A stretch of 64,000 nt of DNA from Bacteroidales bacterium (GCA_024401395.1 JAKSLD010000002.1:155939-219938), one strand, 5' to 3'. Positions 17,766 through 26,387 are shown, numbered from the stretch's first letter. The notes: generated from the sequence alone by a model not told the origin. Translations and numbers: made by a program.

Positions 17766-19099
17766 TAATCAGCAATCTTCTTGGCGAGGAGTGTAGCTTG
17801 CGTGGCATCATAGACACGCACTCGAACCAAGTCGCCTTTCTTATGCCCCTCTGCAGGGAACACCACAGCCTTATTCTGTGAAGTACGTCCCATAAGATCG
17901 TCCTTAGAACGCTTAGAGTAGCCCTCTACCAATACCTCAAACTCCTTACCTATATCTTTCTTGTTGCTCTCAAGTGAGAGTACATTCTGAAGGTCGATGA
18001 GTTCCTTGAGGCGTCGTCCCTTAACCTCTGGAGTGACATTATCTGGCAGATTCTTAGCGGCGAATGTACCAGGGCGCTCAGAGTATTGGAACATAAATGC
18101 AGAATCGTAACCTACCCACTTCATAAGGTCGAGAGTCATCTGATGATCCTCCTCTGTCTCCGAGTGGAATCCGCAGAATACATCTGTAGTGATGCCGCAA
18201 TCTGGTATTATGCGACGGATGGCATTGATACGGTCTTTGTACCACTCTGCTGTGTACTTGCGGTTCATAAGCTTCAATATCCTGTCGGAACCCGACTGCA
18301 ATGGCAGGTGGATATGACGGCAAAGATTCTTATGAGAAGCAATAACACTGAGGGTCTCATCCGACATATCCTTAGGGTTAGAGGTAGTGAAACGTATTCT
18401 CATATCAGGGAATGTCTCAGCCACTAGTGCGAGAAGGCCAGGGAAGAGTAGATTCTTCGATGAATCTGCCTCACATATATAATTGTACGAGTTGACATTC
18501 TGTCCAAGGAGTGTTACCTCACGATAGCCACGGCCCTGCAAGTCGCGTATCTCATTGAGAATGCTCTCTGGCTCACGGCTACGCTCACGACCACGGGTAT
18601 AAGGTACTATACAATAGGAACAGAAATTATTGCAGCCGCGCATTATGCTTACGAAAGCAGAGATATTACCGGCAGAGAGTCGGCGAGGGATGATGCTCTT
18701 GTAGGTCTCTGTAGTAGAGAGCTGGACATTGATAGCTTTCTCACCAGCCTCGGCAGCCATAATGAGGTTAGGCATATCCATATAGCTATCCGGACCTGCC
18801 ACAAGATTCACTCCATTCTCGAAAAGAGTCTGCTGTGTACGCTCTGCCATACAGCCGATGACACCCAGCACCAGGCCTGGTTTCTCGTTACGCAGGGCCG
18901 AAAGCTCGCGCAAGCGTCCGAGAACTCGTTGCTCCGCATTGTCTCGAATACTGCAAGTATTCAGCAGGATGGCATCTGCCTTCTTGGCATCGTCTGTCAT
19001 CTCATAGCCCACGGTCTGCATCACTGCAGCAACGACTTCTGTATCTGCCACATTCATCTGGCAGCCATAGGTCTCTATGTATAATTGCTTGTTCTCCAT
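17765..19099 (-). CDS. miaB: tRNA-2-methylthio-N6-dimethylallyladenosine synthase MiaB
   Basis: The 444-residue methylthiotransferase places the ms2 group on i6A37 of tRNAs. The N-terminal UPF0004 domain carries three iron-sulfur cysteines (YGCQMN, LNTCSI, VIGCMAE). The radical SAM CxxxCxxC is in GCNNFCSYCIVPYTRGRERSR near 155. A TRAM domain ends the protein (from about 375). Length and motifs match MiaB rather than MtaB or RimO. A -7 element precedes it at 19118-19125. Confidence 0.95.
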   Translation of the reverse strand: MENKQLYIETYGCQMNVADTEVVAAVMQTVGYEMTDDAKKADAILLNTCSIRDNAEQRVLGRLRELSALRNEKPGLVLGVIGCMAERTQQTLFENGVNLVAGPDSYMDMPNLIMAAEAGEKAINVQLSTTETYKSIIPRRLSAGNISAFVSIMRGCNNFCSYCIVPYTRGRERSREPESILNEIRDLQGRGYREVTLLGQNVNSYNYICEADSSKNLLFPGLLALVAETFPDMRIRFTTSNPKDMSDETLSVIASHKNLCRHIHLPLQSGSDRILKLMNRKYTAEWYKDRINAIRRIIPDCGITTDVFCGFHSETEEDHQMTLDLMKWVGYDSAFMFQYSERPGTFAAKNLPDNVTPEVKGRRLKELIDLQNVLSLESNKKDIGKEFEVLVEGYSKRSKDDLMGRTSQNKAVVFPAEGHKKGDLVRVRVYDATQATLLAKKIAD

Positions 19100-19117
19100 A
19101 AATTTCTATTTACGGTG

Positions 19118-19125
19118 CAAATTTA
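19118..19125 (-). promoter_or_regulatory. -7 promoter element for miaB
   Basis: TAAATTTG on the minus strand, an exact TAnnTTTG match, 18 bases before the miaB ATG. Confidence 0.6.
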
Positions 19126-19172
19126 GTTCGTTTTTGCGTAAAATTACGTAATGTCATGTTCTTTGGGCTCCA

Positions 19173-19180
19173 TAAATTTG
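19173..19180 (+). promoter_or_regulatory. -7 promoter element for the 46-codon gene
   Basis: TAAATTTG, an exact TAnnTTTG match, 27 bases before the ATG at 19208. It is arranged divergently with the miaB promoter. Confidence 0.55.
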
Positions 19181-19207
19181 CAGTCATAAAAGAAATAGAT
19201 AACGATT

Positions 19208-19348
19208 ATGAAGTTCAAACATATTTTTTTCGCGCTATTTACAATTGCTAGCGTATTGACAATTATTATTTGTGGAGAAAAACTGAAAGTTACTAAAAAT
19301 TACTATGGTTCAGAGATAGAACCTAATCCTACGGCTATTATCGGTTAG
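19208..19348 (+). CDS. Small membrane-anchored hypothetical protein, 46 residues
   Basis: An ATG at 19208 opens 46 codons ending at TAG 19346-19348. The N-terminal half is a membrane span or signal anchor (KFKHIFFALFTIASVLTIII), followed at once by cysteine 22 and then a short polar tail ending in SEIEPNPTAIIG. An exact -7 element lies 27 bases upstream, and a strong bidirectional terminator stands 70 bases downstream. That gives a complete transcription unit in the miaB-carB gap. I recognise no family. ICGEKL could be a weak lipobox. Without comparative data it could be chance. Confidence 0.5.
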   Translation: MKFKHIFFALFTIASVLTIIICGEKLKVTKNYYGSEIEPNPTAIIG

Positions 19349-19415
19349 TTTTATACTGATCGCGCACACTCTCCTTTTTGCACTAATCGATATAGTCTGT
19401 TGGGATGTTCCCCCT

Positions 19416-19455
19416 AAAAAAAATCCCTAGGTCATGCGGCCTAGGGATTTTTTTT
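19416..19455. terminator. Bidirectional rho-independent terminator (small gene / carB)
   Basis: The perfect 8-bp stem TCCCTAGG / CCTAGGGA has an 8-base loop and is flanked by A8 on the left and T8 on the right. It can terminate both the plus-strand small gene and the minus-strand carB, whose stop is 18 bases away. Confidence 0.9.
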
Positions 19456-19472
19456 CAGCAGTATTCTATCGA

Positions 19473-22400
19473 TTACAACTTGTACTCTTGCCAGCTCTTG
19501 ATCTTGATATCCTCGAGCTTAACGGAAGTAAAGGCGTTGATGAATGCCTTCGCAAGACGAACATTAGTCATCAATGGAATATTGTGGTCGATTGCTCCAC
19601 GACGTATCTTGTAGCCGTTTGTAAGCTCTCTCTTTGTCTGGTTCTTAGGAACATTGACAATGAGGTCGAACTTATGGTTTGCAATCATATCCATTACATT
19701 ATTCTCGCCGTTCTCGTCTGGCCAGCTTACTGTAGTAGCCTTAACGCCATTCTCGTTCAGGAACTTAGCTGTACCTGCAGTAGCGTAGATCTCATAGCCG
19801 TTGGCAACAAGTGCCTGTGCTGGCTCTAGGAGGTCTACCTTGCCCTTAGGAGCGCCTGATGAGAGGAGGATCGACTTCTTTGGGAGCGAGTAGCCTGTAG
19901 CGATGAGAGCGTTGAGAAGAGCCTCATTTACGTCATCACCCAAACAACCTACCTCACCAGTAGACGACATATCTACGCCAAGAACTGGGTCGGCATTCTG
20001 CAAACGAGCGAATGAGAACTGTGAAGCCTTGACACCAACATAGTCGATATCAAATTCTCCCTTCTCTGGACGTGTATAAGGTGCATCAAGCATAATCTTT
20101 GTAGCTGTCTCAATGAAGTTATGCTTGAGTATCTTTGATACGAATGGGAACGAACGTGATGCACGGAGGTTACACTCGATTACCTTCACCATATTGTTCT
20201 TAGCGAGGAACTGGATGTTGAAAGGACCCGAGATATTGAGCTCCTTGGCAATCTGACGTGCGATATTCTTAATCTTGCGTACTGTAGCGAAGTAGATGTT
20301 CTGTGCTGGGAAGAGCATTGTAGCATCACCTGAGTGAACACCTGCGAACTCAACGTGCTCAGAAATAGCGTACTCAACAACCTCACCCTTGTCGGCTACG
20401 GCGTCGAACTCTATCTCTTTTGTATCTTGCATGAACTGTGATACTACGACTGGGAACTCCTTAGATACTTCTGTAGCCATCTTGAGGAAGCGCTCGAGCT
20501 GATCGTTATCGTAGCAGACATTCATTGCAGCTCCCGAGAGTACGTATGATGGACGAACCAATACTGGGAAGCCTACCTGGTCAATGAATGCCTTGATGTC
20601 GTCCATTGATGTCAATGCACGCCATGCTGGCTGGTCAATGCCGAGCTTGTCAAGCATAGCGGAGAACTTATCGCGGTTCTCTGCACGGTCAATATCTACA
20701 GGACTTGTACCGAGAACTGGCACTCCGCGACGGTGGAGCTTCATGGCAAGGTTGTTTGGTATCTGACCTCCTACTGATACGATTACACCCTTAGGAGCCT
20801 CAAGGTCAATAACGTCAAGTACACGCTCGAGTGAGAGCTCGTCGAAGTAGAGACGGTCACACATATCGTAGTCTGTCGATACTGTCTCAGGGTTGTAGTT
20901 GATCATGATCGACTTATACCCGAGCTTCCTTGCTGTGTTGATGGCATTTACCGAACACCAGTCGAACTCTACTGATGAACCGATACGGTATGCGCCTGAA
21001 CCAAGAACGACTACCGACTTCTCGTTCTTGTAATACTCAATATCGTGTCCCTCTACTGCGTATGTCACATAGAGGTAGTTTGTCAACTCTGGATGCTCGC
21101 TGGCAACAGTATTGATGCGCTTAACAGCAGGAACAATACCCTTGGCCTTACGATACTTTCTGACGTCGAGGTTCTTCTTCTCCATGTTGCCTTCTTCGTT
21201 CTTGAGTACGAAACGGGCAATCTGGAAATCTGAGAAACCTGCAACCTTAGCCTCTTTCAGGAGTGCATCAGGAAGTTCCTCGAGCTTGTTGTATGACTGA
21301 AGCTTGTGCTCTATATCAACGATATTCTTAAGTCTGTCGAGGAACCAAACGTCGATCTTTGTCAGCTCCTCAATACGCTTTGGTGTGTAGCCCTCTTCGA
21401 GTGCCTGTGCAATAGCGAAGATACGGAGGTCGGTTGGGTTCTGAAGTTCCTCATCGAGATTATCGAACTTAACATGGTCGTTGCCTACAAAGCCGTGCAT
21501 ACCCTGACCGATCATACGCAGGCCTTTCTGTATCATCTCTTCGAATGAGCGACCGATTGACATGATCTCGCCTACCGACTTCATTGATGAGCCTATCAAA
21601 CGGCTTACACCAGAGAACTTGGTAAGGTCCCAACGAGGAATCTTACATATCATATAGTCGAGGCTAGGTGCTACGTATGCCGAGTTAGGTGTACCCATCT
21701 CACCAATCTGGTCGAGTGTGTAGCCAAGGGCAATCTTAGCAGCAACGAAAGCCAATGGATAACCTGTGGCTTTAGATGCAAGAGCGGACGAACGTGAGAG
21801 TCGTGCATTGACCTCGATGATACGGTAGTCGTTTGTCTCTGCGTTGAATGCGAACTGTATGTTACACTCTCCTACGATATTGAGGTGACGTACGCACTTG
21901 ATTGTAATATCCTGAAGGAACTTAACCTGCTGCTCTGTAAGTGAGCATGTAGGTGCAACTACGATCGACTCTCCTGTGTGTATGCCAAGTGGGTCGAAGT
22001 TCTCCATTGATGCAACAGTGAAGCAGTGGTCGTTGGCGTCTCGGATACACTCGAACTCTATCTCCTTCCAGCCCTTGAGGGATTCTTCTACGAGTACCTG
22101 TGGAGCGAATGTAAATGCGCTCTCGGCAAGTTCCTTGAATGTATTCTCATCAGGACAGATACCTGAACCAAGACCACCGAGGGCATAAGCAGAACGAATC
22201 ATGATAGGGAAGCCTATCTTATGAGCAGCAGCGAGTGCATCTGTCATGTTCTCACAGGCCTGACTGACTGGTGTCTTGAGTTCTGCCTTGTCGAGCTCTT
22301 TTACGAAGAGGTCACGGTCCTCTGTGTTCATGATAGCCTCTACACTGGTACCGAGAACCTTAACGCCATACTCTGCAAGAGTACCGCTCTGGTAGAGTGC

Positions 22401-22694
22401 AGTACCAACATTCAAGCCGGTCTGTCCACCCCAAGCGAGCATGATGCCATCAGGACGCTCCTTCTTGATGATTTCTGTAATGAAGTGAGGTGTAATAGGC
22501 AAGAAATATACCTTGTCTGCAATACCCTCTGACGTCTGGATGGTTGCGATGTTAGGATTTACCAACACGCTGCTGATACCCTCTTCGCGCAAAGCCTTCA
22601 GCGCTTGAGAACCAGAATAGTCGAACTCACCTGCCTGACCGATTTTCAGCGCACCTGAGCCTAAGACTAGTACCTTGTTGAGTTTACTTTTCAT
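19473..22694 (-). CDS. carB: Carbamoyl-phosphate synthase large subunit
   Basis: Full-length CarB of 1073 residues with two ATP-grasp halves, starting with KVLVLGSGALKIGQAGEFDYSG and, near residue 555, KSVVVLGSGAYRIGSSVEFDWCSVN. A C-terminal MGS-like allosteric domain lies from about 935 (KKSILLSSGAPKGKVDLL, LNENGVKATTVSWPDENGENN). It makes carbamoyl phosphate from glutamine-derived ammonia, bicarbonate and two ATP for arginine and pyrimidine synthesis. The small subunit gene carA, usually adjacent, is not in the window. Codon use is of the highly expressed type (ATC, AAG, GAG). It has its own promoter and terminator. Confidence 0.97.
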   Translation of the reverse strand: MKSKLNKVLVLGSGALKIGQAGEFDYSGSQALKALREEGISSVLVNPNIATIQTSEGIADKVYFLPITPHFITEIIKKERPDGIMLAWGGQTGLNVGTALYQSGTLAEYGVKVLGTSVEAIMNTEDRDLFVKELDKAELKTPVSQACENMTDALAAAHKIGFPIMIRSAYALGGLGSGICPDENTFKELAESAFTFAPQVLVEESLKGWKEIEFECIRDANDHCFTVASMENFDPLGIHTGESIVVAPTCSLTEQQVKFLQDITIKCVRHLNIVGECNIQFAFNAETNDYRIIEVNARLSRSSALASKATGYPLAFVAAKIALGYTLDQIGEMGTPNSAYVAPSLDYMICKIPRWDLTKFSGVSRLIGSSMKSVGEIMSIGRSFEEMIQKGLRMIGQGMHGFVGNDHVKFDNLDEELQNPTDLRIFAIAQALEEGYTPKRIEELTKIDVWFLDRLKNIVDIEHKLQSYNKLEELPDALLKEAKVAGFSDFQIARFVLKNEEGNMEKKNLDVRKYRKAKGIVPAVKRINTVASEHPELTNYLYVTYAVEGHDIEYYKNEKSVVVLGSGAYRIGSSVEFDWCSVNAINTARKLGYKSIMINYNPETVSTDYDMCDRLYFDELSLERVLDVIDLEAPKGVIVSVGGQIPNNLAMKLHRRGVPVLGTSPVDIDRAENRDKFSAMLDKLGIDQPAWRALTSMDDIKAFIDQVGFPVLVRPSYVLSGAAMNVCYDNDQLERFLKMATEVSKEFPVVVSQFMQDTKEIEFDAVADKGEVVEYAISEHVEFAGVHSGDATMLFPAQNIYFATVRKIKNIARQIAKELNISGPFNIQFLAKNNMVKVIECNLRASRSFPFVSKILKHNFIETATKIMLDAPYTRPEKGEFDIDYVGVKASQFSFARLQNADPVLGVDMSSTGEVGCLGDDVNEALLNALIATGYSLPKKSILLSSGAPKGKVDLLEPAQALVANGYEIYATAGTAKFLNENGVKATTVSWPDENGENNVMDMIANHKFDLIVNVPKNQTKRELTNGYKIRRGAIDHNIPLMTNVRLAKAFINAFTSVKLEDIKIKSWQEYKL

Positions 22695-22727
22695 ATATTA
22701 TGGGAATATTAATTGGCGTAAATTATG

Positions 22728-22735
22728 CAAAAGTA
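22728..22735 (-). promoter_or_regulatory. -7 promoter element for carB
   Basis: TACTTTTG on the minus strand, an exact TAnnTTTG match, 33 bases before the carB ATG. Confidence 0.6.
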
Positions 22736-22853
22736 GCTCTTTTTTTCTACACCCCCGTCATCAAAGATACCTTATTATACCAAAAGCTCTTCAATTTACG
22801 AGTTTTACGCAAAAAAACAACGCAAATGTACGACACCCGAAAACGGCGCTGCT

Positions 22854-22902
22854 TCATTACGACGCATTACAACGCAATAAGCATCAATAAGACGCATTAA
22901 AC
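22854..22902. repeat. Short periodic repeat around GACGCATTA
   Basis: GACGCATTA occurs twice, with related CAACGCAATAA and GCATCAATAAG between, in roughly 11-bp steps. It lies between the carB promoter and the terminator of the surface-protein gene. It resembles the other 11-bp arrays in period but not in sequence. Confidence 0.4.
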
Positions 22903-22906
22903 AAAA

Positions 22907-22936
22907 AAGAGACGCTGCCCACTGGCAACGTCTCTT
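22907..22936 (-). terminator. Rho-independent terminator after the surface-protein gene
   Basis: AAGAGACG-TGCC pairs with GGCA-CGTCTCTT around a 4-base loop, with one mismatch. On the minus strand it is followed by TTTTTTG. It lies 35 bases past the stop of the gene that ends at 22972. Confidence 0.85.
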
Positions 22937-22971
22937 AATTTATTTGCTTTATCGTTGTTCTCTACAATGGT

Positions 22972-24594
22972 TTACAATTCGCGACCAGAGAGGTCGTACT
23001 TCTTGTCGCCACGTATGATGACTACCTTTCCGTTCTCGATGGTCTTGACAGCCTTCTGTGCCTTGTCGGCGTTGATGCGCTCGATAGCTGTAGGTACCAA
23101 GCTCTTCTCTACCACCTTGTAAGGATATTCAGCCTTTGTAGCCTCGTCATCATTATCCACCACAACATAGCCCTCAGCTACGCAGTCCGATGGGTCCATA
23201 GAGAAGATGCCTCCAAAGACGATTGGCTTACCTAAATCTCTATAGTACAAATAAGGAGCCTTAAACTTTCCGCCGTTAATGATTAGTTCATTTGGTGCTT
23301 GAACGAAACAAGCATCCAACACACCTATGTATGTACCCTCGTTTATCACTAATGGACCTCCGCTACCGACAGCGTCTCCACTTTCCCCAATGTTCTCTAC
23401 AATACCATCCCCTACTATTGTCAGTTTGTTAACGTCCACATAAATTATGGCATCATCCTCACAATTGCCTGTGATGTTATGACCATTGAGGTCAAGTGTG
23501 ATGTCGGCATCAGAGTTTTTGTTGGCAAGAAGTTCTTCATCTGGCAAAGTTATATCGCCAAGAAGCTTGACAGTGGCTGTGCCTTCGATACTTGCAAAAT
23601 CCGTTCTGAACTCTTCTGCATTATAGTAGTCTGTCACATTCTCGCCAATGGTAATCTGGGCGAGAGGAACTGTTGACCTCTTGTCGAGATAAAAACTCAC
23701 TTCGCTGCCAGTCTTTACTCCAATTCTTGTAAGTTCGCCATTTTCGATATAAAAGACATAGTCATTTCCTGTCATCCCACAGAAATAACCATCATTCCCT
23801 TCATTTGAAAAACAAATCATTATAGAGGCTAGAGGCTCGGGTTGGTTCTCACCTATAGTCACCATCAATTGACCTTCGTTTACAAAGAATTTCACTCCGT
23901 AACCAGAATAAATATCATCGCCCATCAGCGAAGCGAGATAATTGCAGACTGCCTGATTGCCTGCCATCTTGTAAGGATACTCAGCCTTTGTCTCCTCGTC
24001 GTCATTAGGTATTGCCACAGAGTAAAAATGTATGCAGTCAAATGATGGATCTATAGAAAAGAGACCGCCATTGACGAAAGGCTTATCGAATCCATCGAAG
24101 TACATGGAAGAAACTTTGAACTTACCGTTATTGATAATCACTTCACTTCCAACAGTACAATAACATATTGCTGCTCCACATAGGTATGAGCCTCCGTTTA
24201 CCTCCGCAACACCGCCATCGTAGGCACCAAATGCTGCACCTCCATCGGTATCGTTCTCTATCAATCCCTCTCCGTTTACTGAGAGAAGGCCCTTAACCTC
24301 TATTACGCCGACGTGTGATGCATTAGCTTTGATGCTATGACCATTGAGATCCAGCGAGATGATGGAAGCAGTATTGTAGTTGTTGATATTCCTGTTTAGT
24401 GGCAACGTTATATCGCCAAGAAGCTTGACGCTTGCTGTACCTTCAATTGCATAGTATGCATCAAGGAAACTCTCAACATCATAATAATCCGTCGTCTTCT
24501 CGCCGATGGTGATTTGGGCGATTGTCGGCACAATTGCCCACGACTGCACTGCTGCTATGAGCAACAGGCTGAAAAAAGATAGAAATCTCTTCAT
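22972..24594 (-). CDS. Secreted surface protein with two duplicated beta-repeat modules and type IX-like C-terminus
   Basis: I start at the ATG at 24594 because it opens a clear signal peptide (MKRFLSFFSLLLIAAVQSWA); the frame stays open 25 codons further upstream. The mature protein has two similar modules of about 190 residues, each beginning AQITIGE..TDYY, then EGTA.VKLLGDITLP, LDLNGH.I, a glycine/asparagine-rich stretch (INGGKFK), GG.FS.DPS and ending ATKAEYPYK. This suggests a right-handed beta-helix or adhesin. A linker with SEVSFYLDKR lies between them. The C-terminus (AVKTIENGKVVIIRGDKKY then DLSGREL) resembles type IX secretion C-terminal signals of Bacteroidales. No enzyme motif is seen. 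It probably sits on the cell surface. Confidence 0.7.
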   Translation of the reverse strand: MKRFLSFFSLLLIAAVQSWAIVPTIAQITIGEKTTDYYDVESFLDAYYAIEGTASVKLLGDITLPLNRNINNYNTASIISLDLNGHSIKANASHVGVIEVKGLLSVNGEGLIENDTDGGAAFGAYDGGVAEVNGGSYLCGAAICYCTVGSEVIINNGKFKVSSMYFDGFDKPFVNGGLFSIDPSFDCIHFYSVAIPNDDEETKAEYPYKMAGNQAVCNYLASLMGDDIYSGYGVKFFVNEGQLMVTIGENQPEPLASIMICFSNEGNDGYFCGMTGNDYVFYIENGELTRIGVKTGSEVSFYLDKRSTVPLAQITIGENVTDYYNAEEFRTDFASIEGTATVKLLGDITLPDEELLANKNSDADITLDLNGHNITGNCEDDAIIYVDVNKLTIVGDGIVENIGESGDAVGSGGPLVINEGTYIGVLDACFVQAPNELIINGGKFKAPYLYYRDLGKPIVFGGIFSMDPSDCVAEGYVVVDNDDEATKAEYPYKVVEKSLVPTAIERINADKAQKAVKTIENGKVVIIRGDKKYDLSGREL

Positions 24595-24704
24595 GGATTG
24601 TTTTTGAAAATTTATAACTGTTATTTTTGGGTATATACTGTGTGTCTTATGGAAAATGAAGACACACAAAACCCGTCACGAAACTAAAAATTTGCCTCAA
24701 TTCC

Positions 24705-24746
24705 GCAATAAACTTTTTGACGAACTGCAATAATTTTTGACGAACG
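24705..24746. repeat. Tandem 20-bp direct repeat upstream of the surface-protein gene
   Basis: GCAATAA followed by (AC)TTTTTGACGAAC occurs twice in a row, the second copy lacking two bases. It lies 110-150 bases before the surface-protein start and could be a pair of regulator sites. Confidence 0.6.
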
Positions 24747-24824
24747 ACATATTTTGGCCGTTTTTTTTTGGGGGGGGTCAAGCGTTTTTTAGTGTCTTCC
24801 TAATCGTTTGTTATCGCTTTGTAG

Positions 24825-24844
24825 AGACGGTGTGTACACCGTCT
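24825..24844. repeat. REP-like palindrome with AGACGG arms
   Basis: AGACGGTGT and ACACCGTCT flank a GT centre. The sequence context GTAGAGACGG is similar to the stems of the terminators at 22907 and 55169 (AGAGACG ... CGTCTC). There is no T tract, so a terminator role is not supported. Confidence 0.5.
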
Positions 24845-24935
24845 TGTTAGCCACCACCTCCTAGAACTACTACCTTCTCCTAGAACCACCTCCCTCTCCA
24901 AAAAAACAAAACATATAAAAATCATATCCCCCTAC

Positions 24936-24990
24936 CTCTCTATACACTCTCTTAACGCTCTCTTAATACAGCCTTAATACAGAAAGGACC
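24936..24990 (-). repeat. 11-bp periodic array, GTTAAGAGA type, minus orientation
   Basis: Plus-strand units CTCTCTATACA, CTCTCTTAACG, CTCTCTTAATA, CAGCCTTAATA and CAGAAAGGACC are each 11 bases with no gaps. Read on the minus strand they contain GAGCGTTAAGAGAG, the same unit as in the arrays at 2.1 and 44.3 kb. The purine-rich strand is co-directional with both flanking genes. Confidence 0.75.
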
Positions 24991-25370
24991 CAGAGCCAAC
25001 TTCCAGCAATAATAAATCTTATCTTTATCTAAAAACCAACTCCCTTCTCCTCACCTCGTCACACACAGAGCTTCTCTGTTGATACCCCCAGGTAGTCTGC
25101 TAGCTCGGCTTTCGCGTGTGAGGAAATGATACCCAGGTTACAAGGTTACAAAGGTTACAAACTTCACAAACGACTTCCCCTTACCCAACAAATACCTTGC
25201 TGAGCGGTCTAAAATCAAGCATACAGGTGGTAAATTTCGTGCGAAATCAATGAAAAGGAAGGGATATAGGATGTGCTTGGGGCACGCAGATCCAGGAGGA
25301 TTTAGTTCTACCAGGGGCACCGCCCTCGGTAGCAGACAGGCAAATATCACCTATACGACCATAGAAAACA

Positions 25371-25400
25371 AAAGCCGAACGCTACCTAGCATTCGGCTTT
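25371..25400 (-). terminator. Rho-independent terminator after the Rpn gene
   Basis: AAAGCCGAACGCT / AGCATTCGGCTTT form a 13-bp stem with one mismatch and a 4-base loop, followed on the minus strand by TTTGTTTTC. It starts 22 bases after the stop. Confidence 0.9.
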
Positions 25401-25421
25401 GTGAATATTTTGCTGCTGAAA

Positions 25422-26387
25422 TCATAGTGATTCTATCTCTTCCTGCGATAGACCAGTCCCCTGAACTATCGTGGCTATATCAACGCCTAGGCTCTTGAAC
25501 GCCCTCGCAATCTCAAGTTGCTTCTTTCTTTCGCCTTTGGCTTCTCCTTGCTCTATACCTTGCTGTAGCCCTTGTTCAAGTCCTTGTTCAAGTCCTTGCT
25601 GCAGCCCCTGTTCTCTACCTTGCTTCAATCCCTGTTCGAGCCCTTGTTCAAGGGCCATCTCCATGCGTAGCTTGCGGGATAGCTCCAGGTTGTACGCATC
25701 CAAATAGTGCTTATAACTGATGTCATAAGCTTCACGGTCTTCGGGCGACAGCTGATGGTACTCTGCCACCTGCTCCAATCTCTTGAAGATCGGCATATCT
25801 TCGGCGTTTGTCAGTTGCTGCATGCTGTGCATGTTTTTGAGATTATACATCCACGTATCTATTTTTGTTCCGCTTTGCAACGGCTCTTCTATGGTCAACG
25901 GTATCTGCAGGCAGACCATCCGTATCTTGTCCGTAAACGGCTTGCTTGTGGTTGTGTCTACAAGCTTGACGTCGTGTCTTTGAAATGATTCCTGCGGACC
26001 ATTATTATCGAACAGTTCAAAATTAGTAAAGATTATTGAATATACAGCCTTCAAACAGCCATAATTCCAACCCTTTCCTGCTTCGCCTTGCTTTGCCACA
26101 TCGCGGGCAATGTAATACACCATACGGTCGCGGAAGCCCAGCGTAAACTCGTTCTGCATCTCTACGATAATCTTCTCGCCGCTGGATGTTGTGCAATGGA
26201 TGTCGTAGATTACTGTCTTGTCCTCCTCGGAGTCGCCCTTTATTTCCTTATCGGAATAGACTAAATCGGTGAACTGCACCTCGCCCTCGAACAAATCGTT
26301 GAGGAATGCGAGCAGAATGTCCTTGTTGCCAAAGATTCGCTTGAAGCCGAAATCTGTGAGCGGACTAATAAAGCGTTTTTCTTCCAT
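25422..26387 (-). CDS. Rpn family recombination-promoting nuclease / PD-(D/E)XK transposase-like protein
   Basis: The 321-residue product begins with the family hallmark ISPLTDFGFKRIFGNKDILLAFLNDLF. The PD-(D/E)XK core is visible: an aspartate in VIYDIHCTTSSGEK and the E-x-Q of IIVEMQNE, followed by DRMVYYIARDVAKQGEAG. From about residue 240 a tetrapeptide repeat xQGx runs about nine times (LEQGLEQGLKQGREQGL type) before a helical tail (LGVDIATIVQGTGLSQEEIESL). These genes occur in many scattered copies in Bacteroidota genomes; E. coli RpnA is a related DNA endonuclease that promotes RecA-independent recombination. The DNA of the repeat has a 12-bp period and may vary in copy number. Confidence 0.88.
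   Translation of the reverse strand: MEEKRFISPLTDFGFKRIFGNKDILLAFLNDLFEGEVQFTDLVYSDKEIKGDSEEDKTVIYDIHCTTSSGEKIIVEMQNEFTLGFRDRMVYYIARDVAKQGEAGKGWNYGCLKAVYSIIFTNFELFDNNGPQESFQRHDVKLVDTTTSKPFTDKIRMVCLQIPLTIEEPLQSGTKIDTWMYNLKNMHSMQQLTNAEDMPIFKRLEQVAEYHQLSPEDREAYDISYKHYLDAYNLELSRKLRMEMALEQGLEQGLKQGREQGLQQGLEQGLEQGLQQGIEQGEAKGERKKQLEIARAFKSLGVDIATIVQGTGLSQEEIESL

Larger units (their letters stand above)
24595..25421. other. Gene-poor region upstream of the surface-protein gene
   Basis: About 830 bases with no convincing gene. From left to right: the 5' region of the surface protein; two 20-bp direct repeats (24705-24746); a T9G8 tract (24761-24777); a palindrome AGACGGTGT-GT-ACACCGTCT (24825-24844); a C/T-rich stretch with an 11-bp array (24936-24990); GGTTACAA repeats near 25137; and the Rpn terminator. 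A 70-codon minus-strand frame (25350-25138, GTG start, ending FVKFVTFVTL) looks like decayed or spurious coding sequence. Confidence 0.6.

Noticed and set aside
24825-24844. Palindrome considered as a terminator
   Set aside because: No T run follows on either strand and no gene ends next to it.
25138-25350. A 70-codon minus-strand frame with a GTG start, ending FVKFVTFVTL
   Set aside because: No start context, a repetitive end from GGTTACAA repeats and no recognisable domain; it may be decayed sequence but cannot be supported as a gene.
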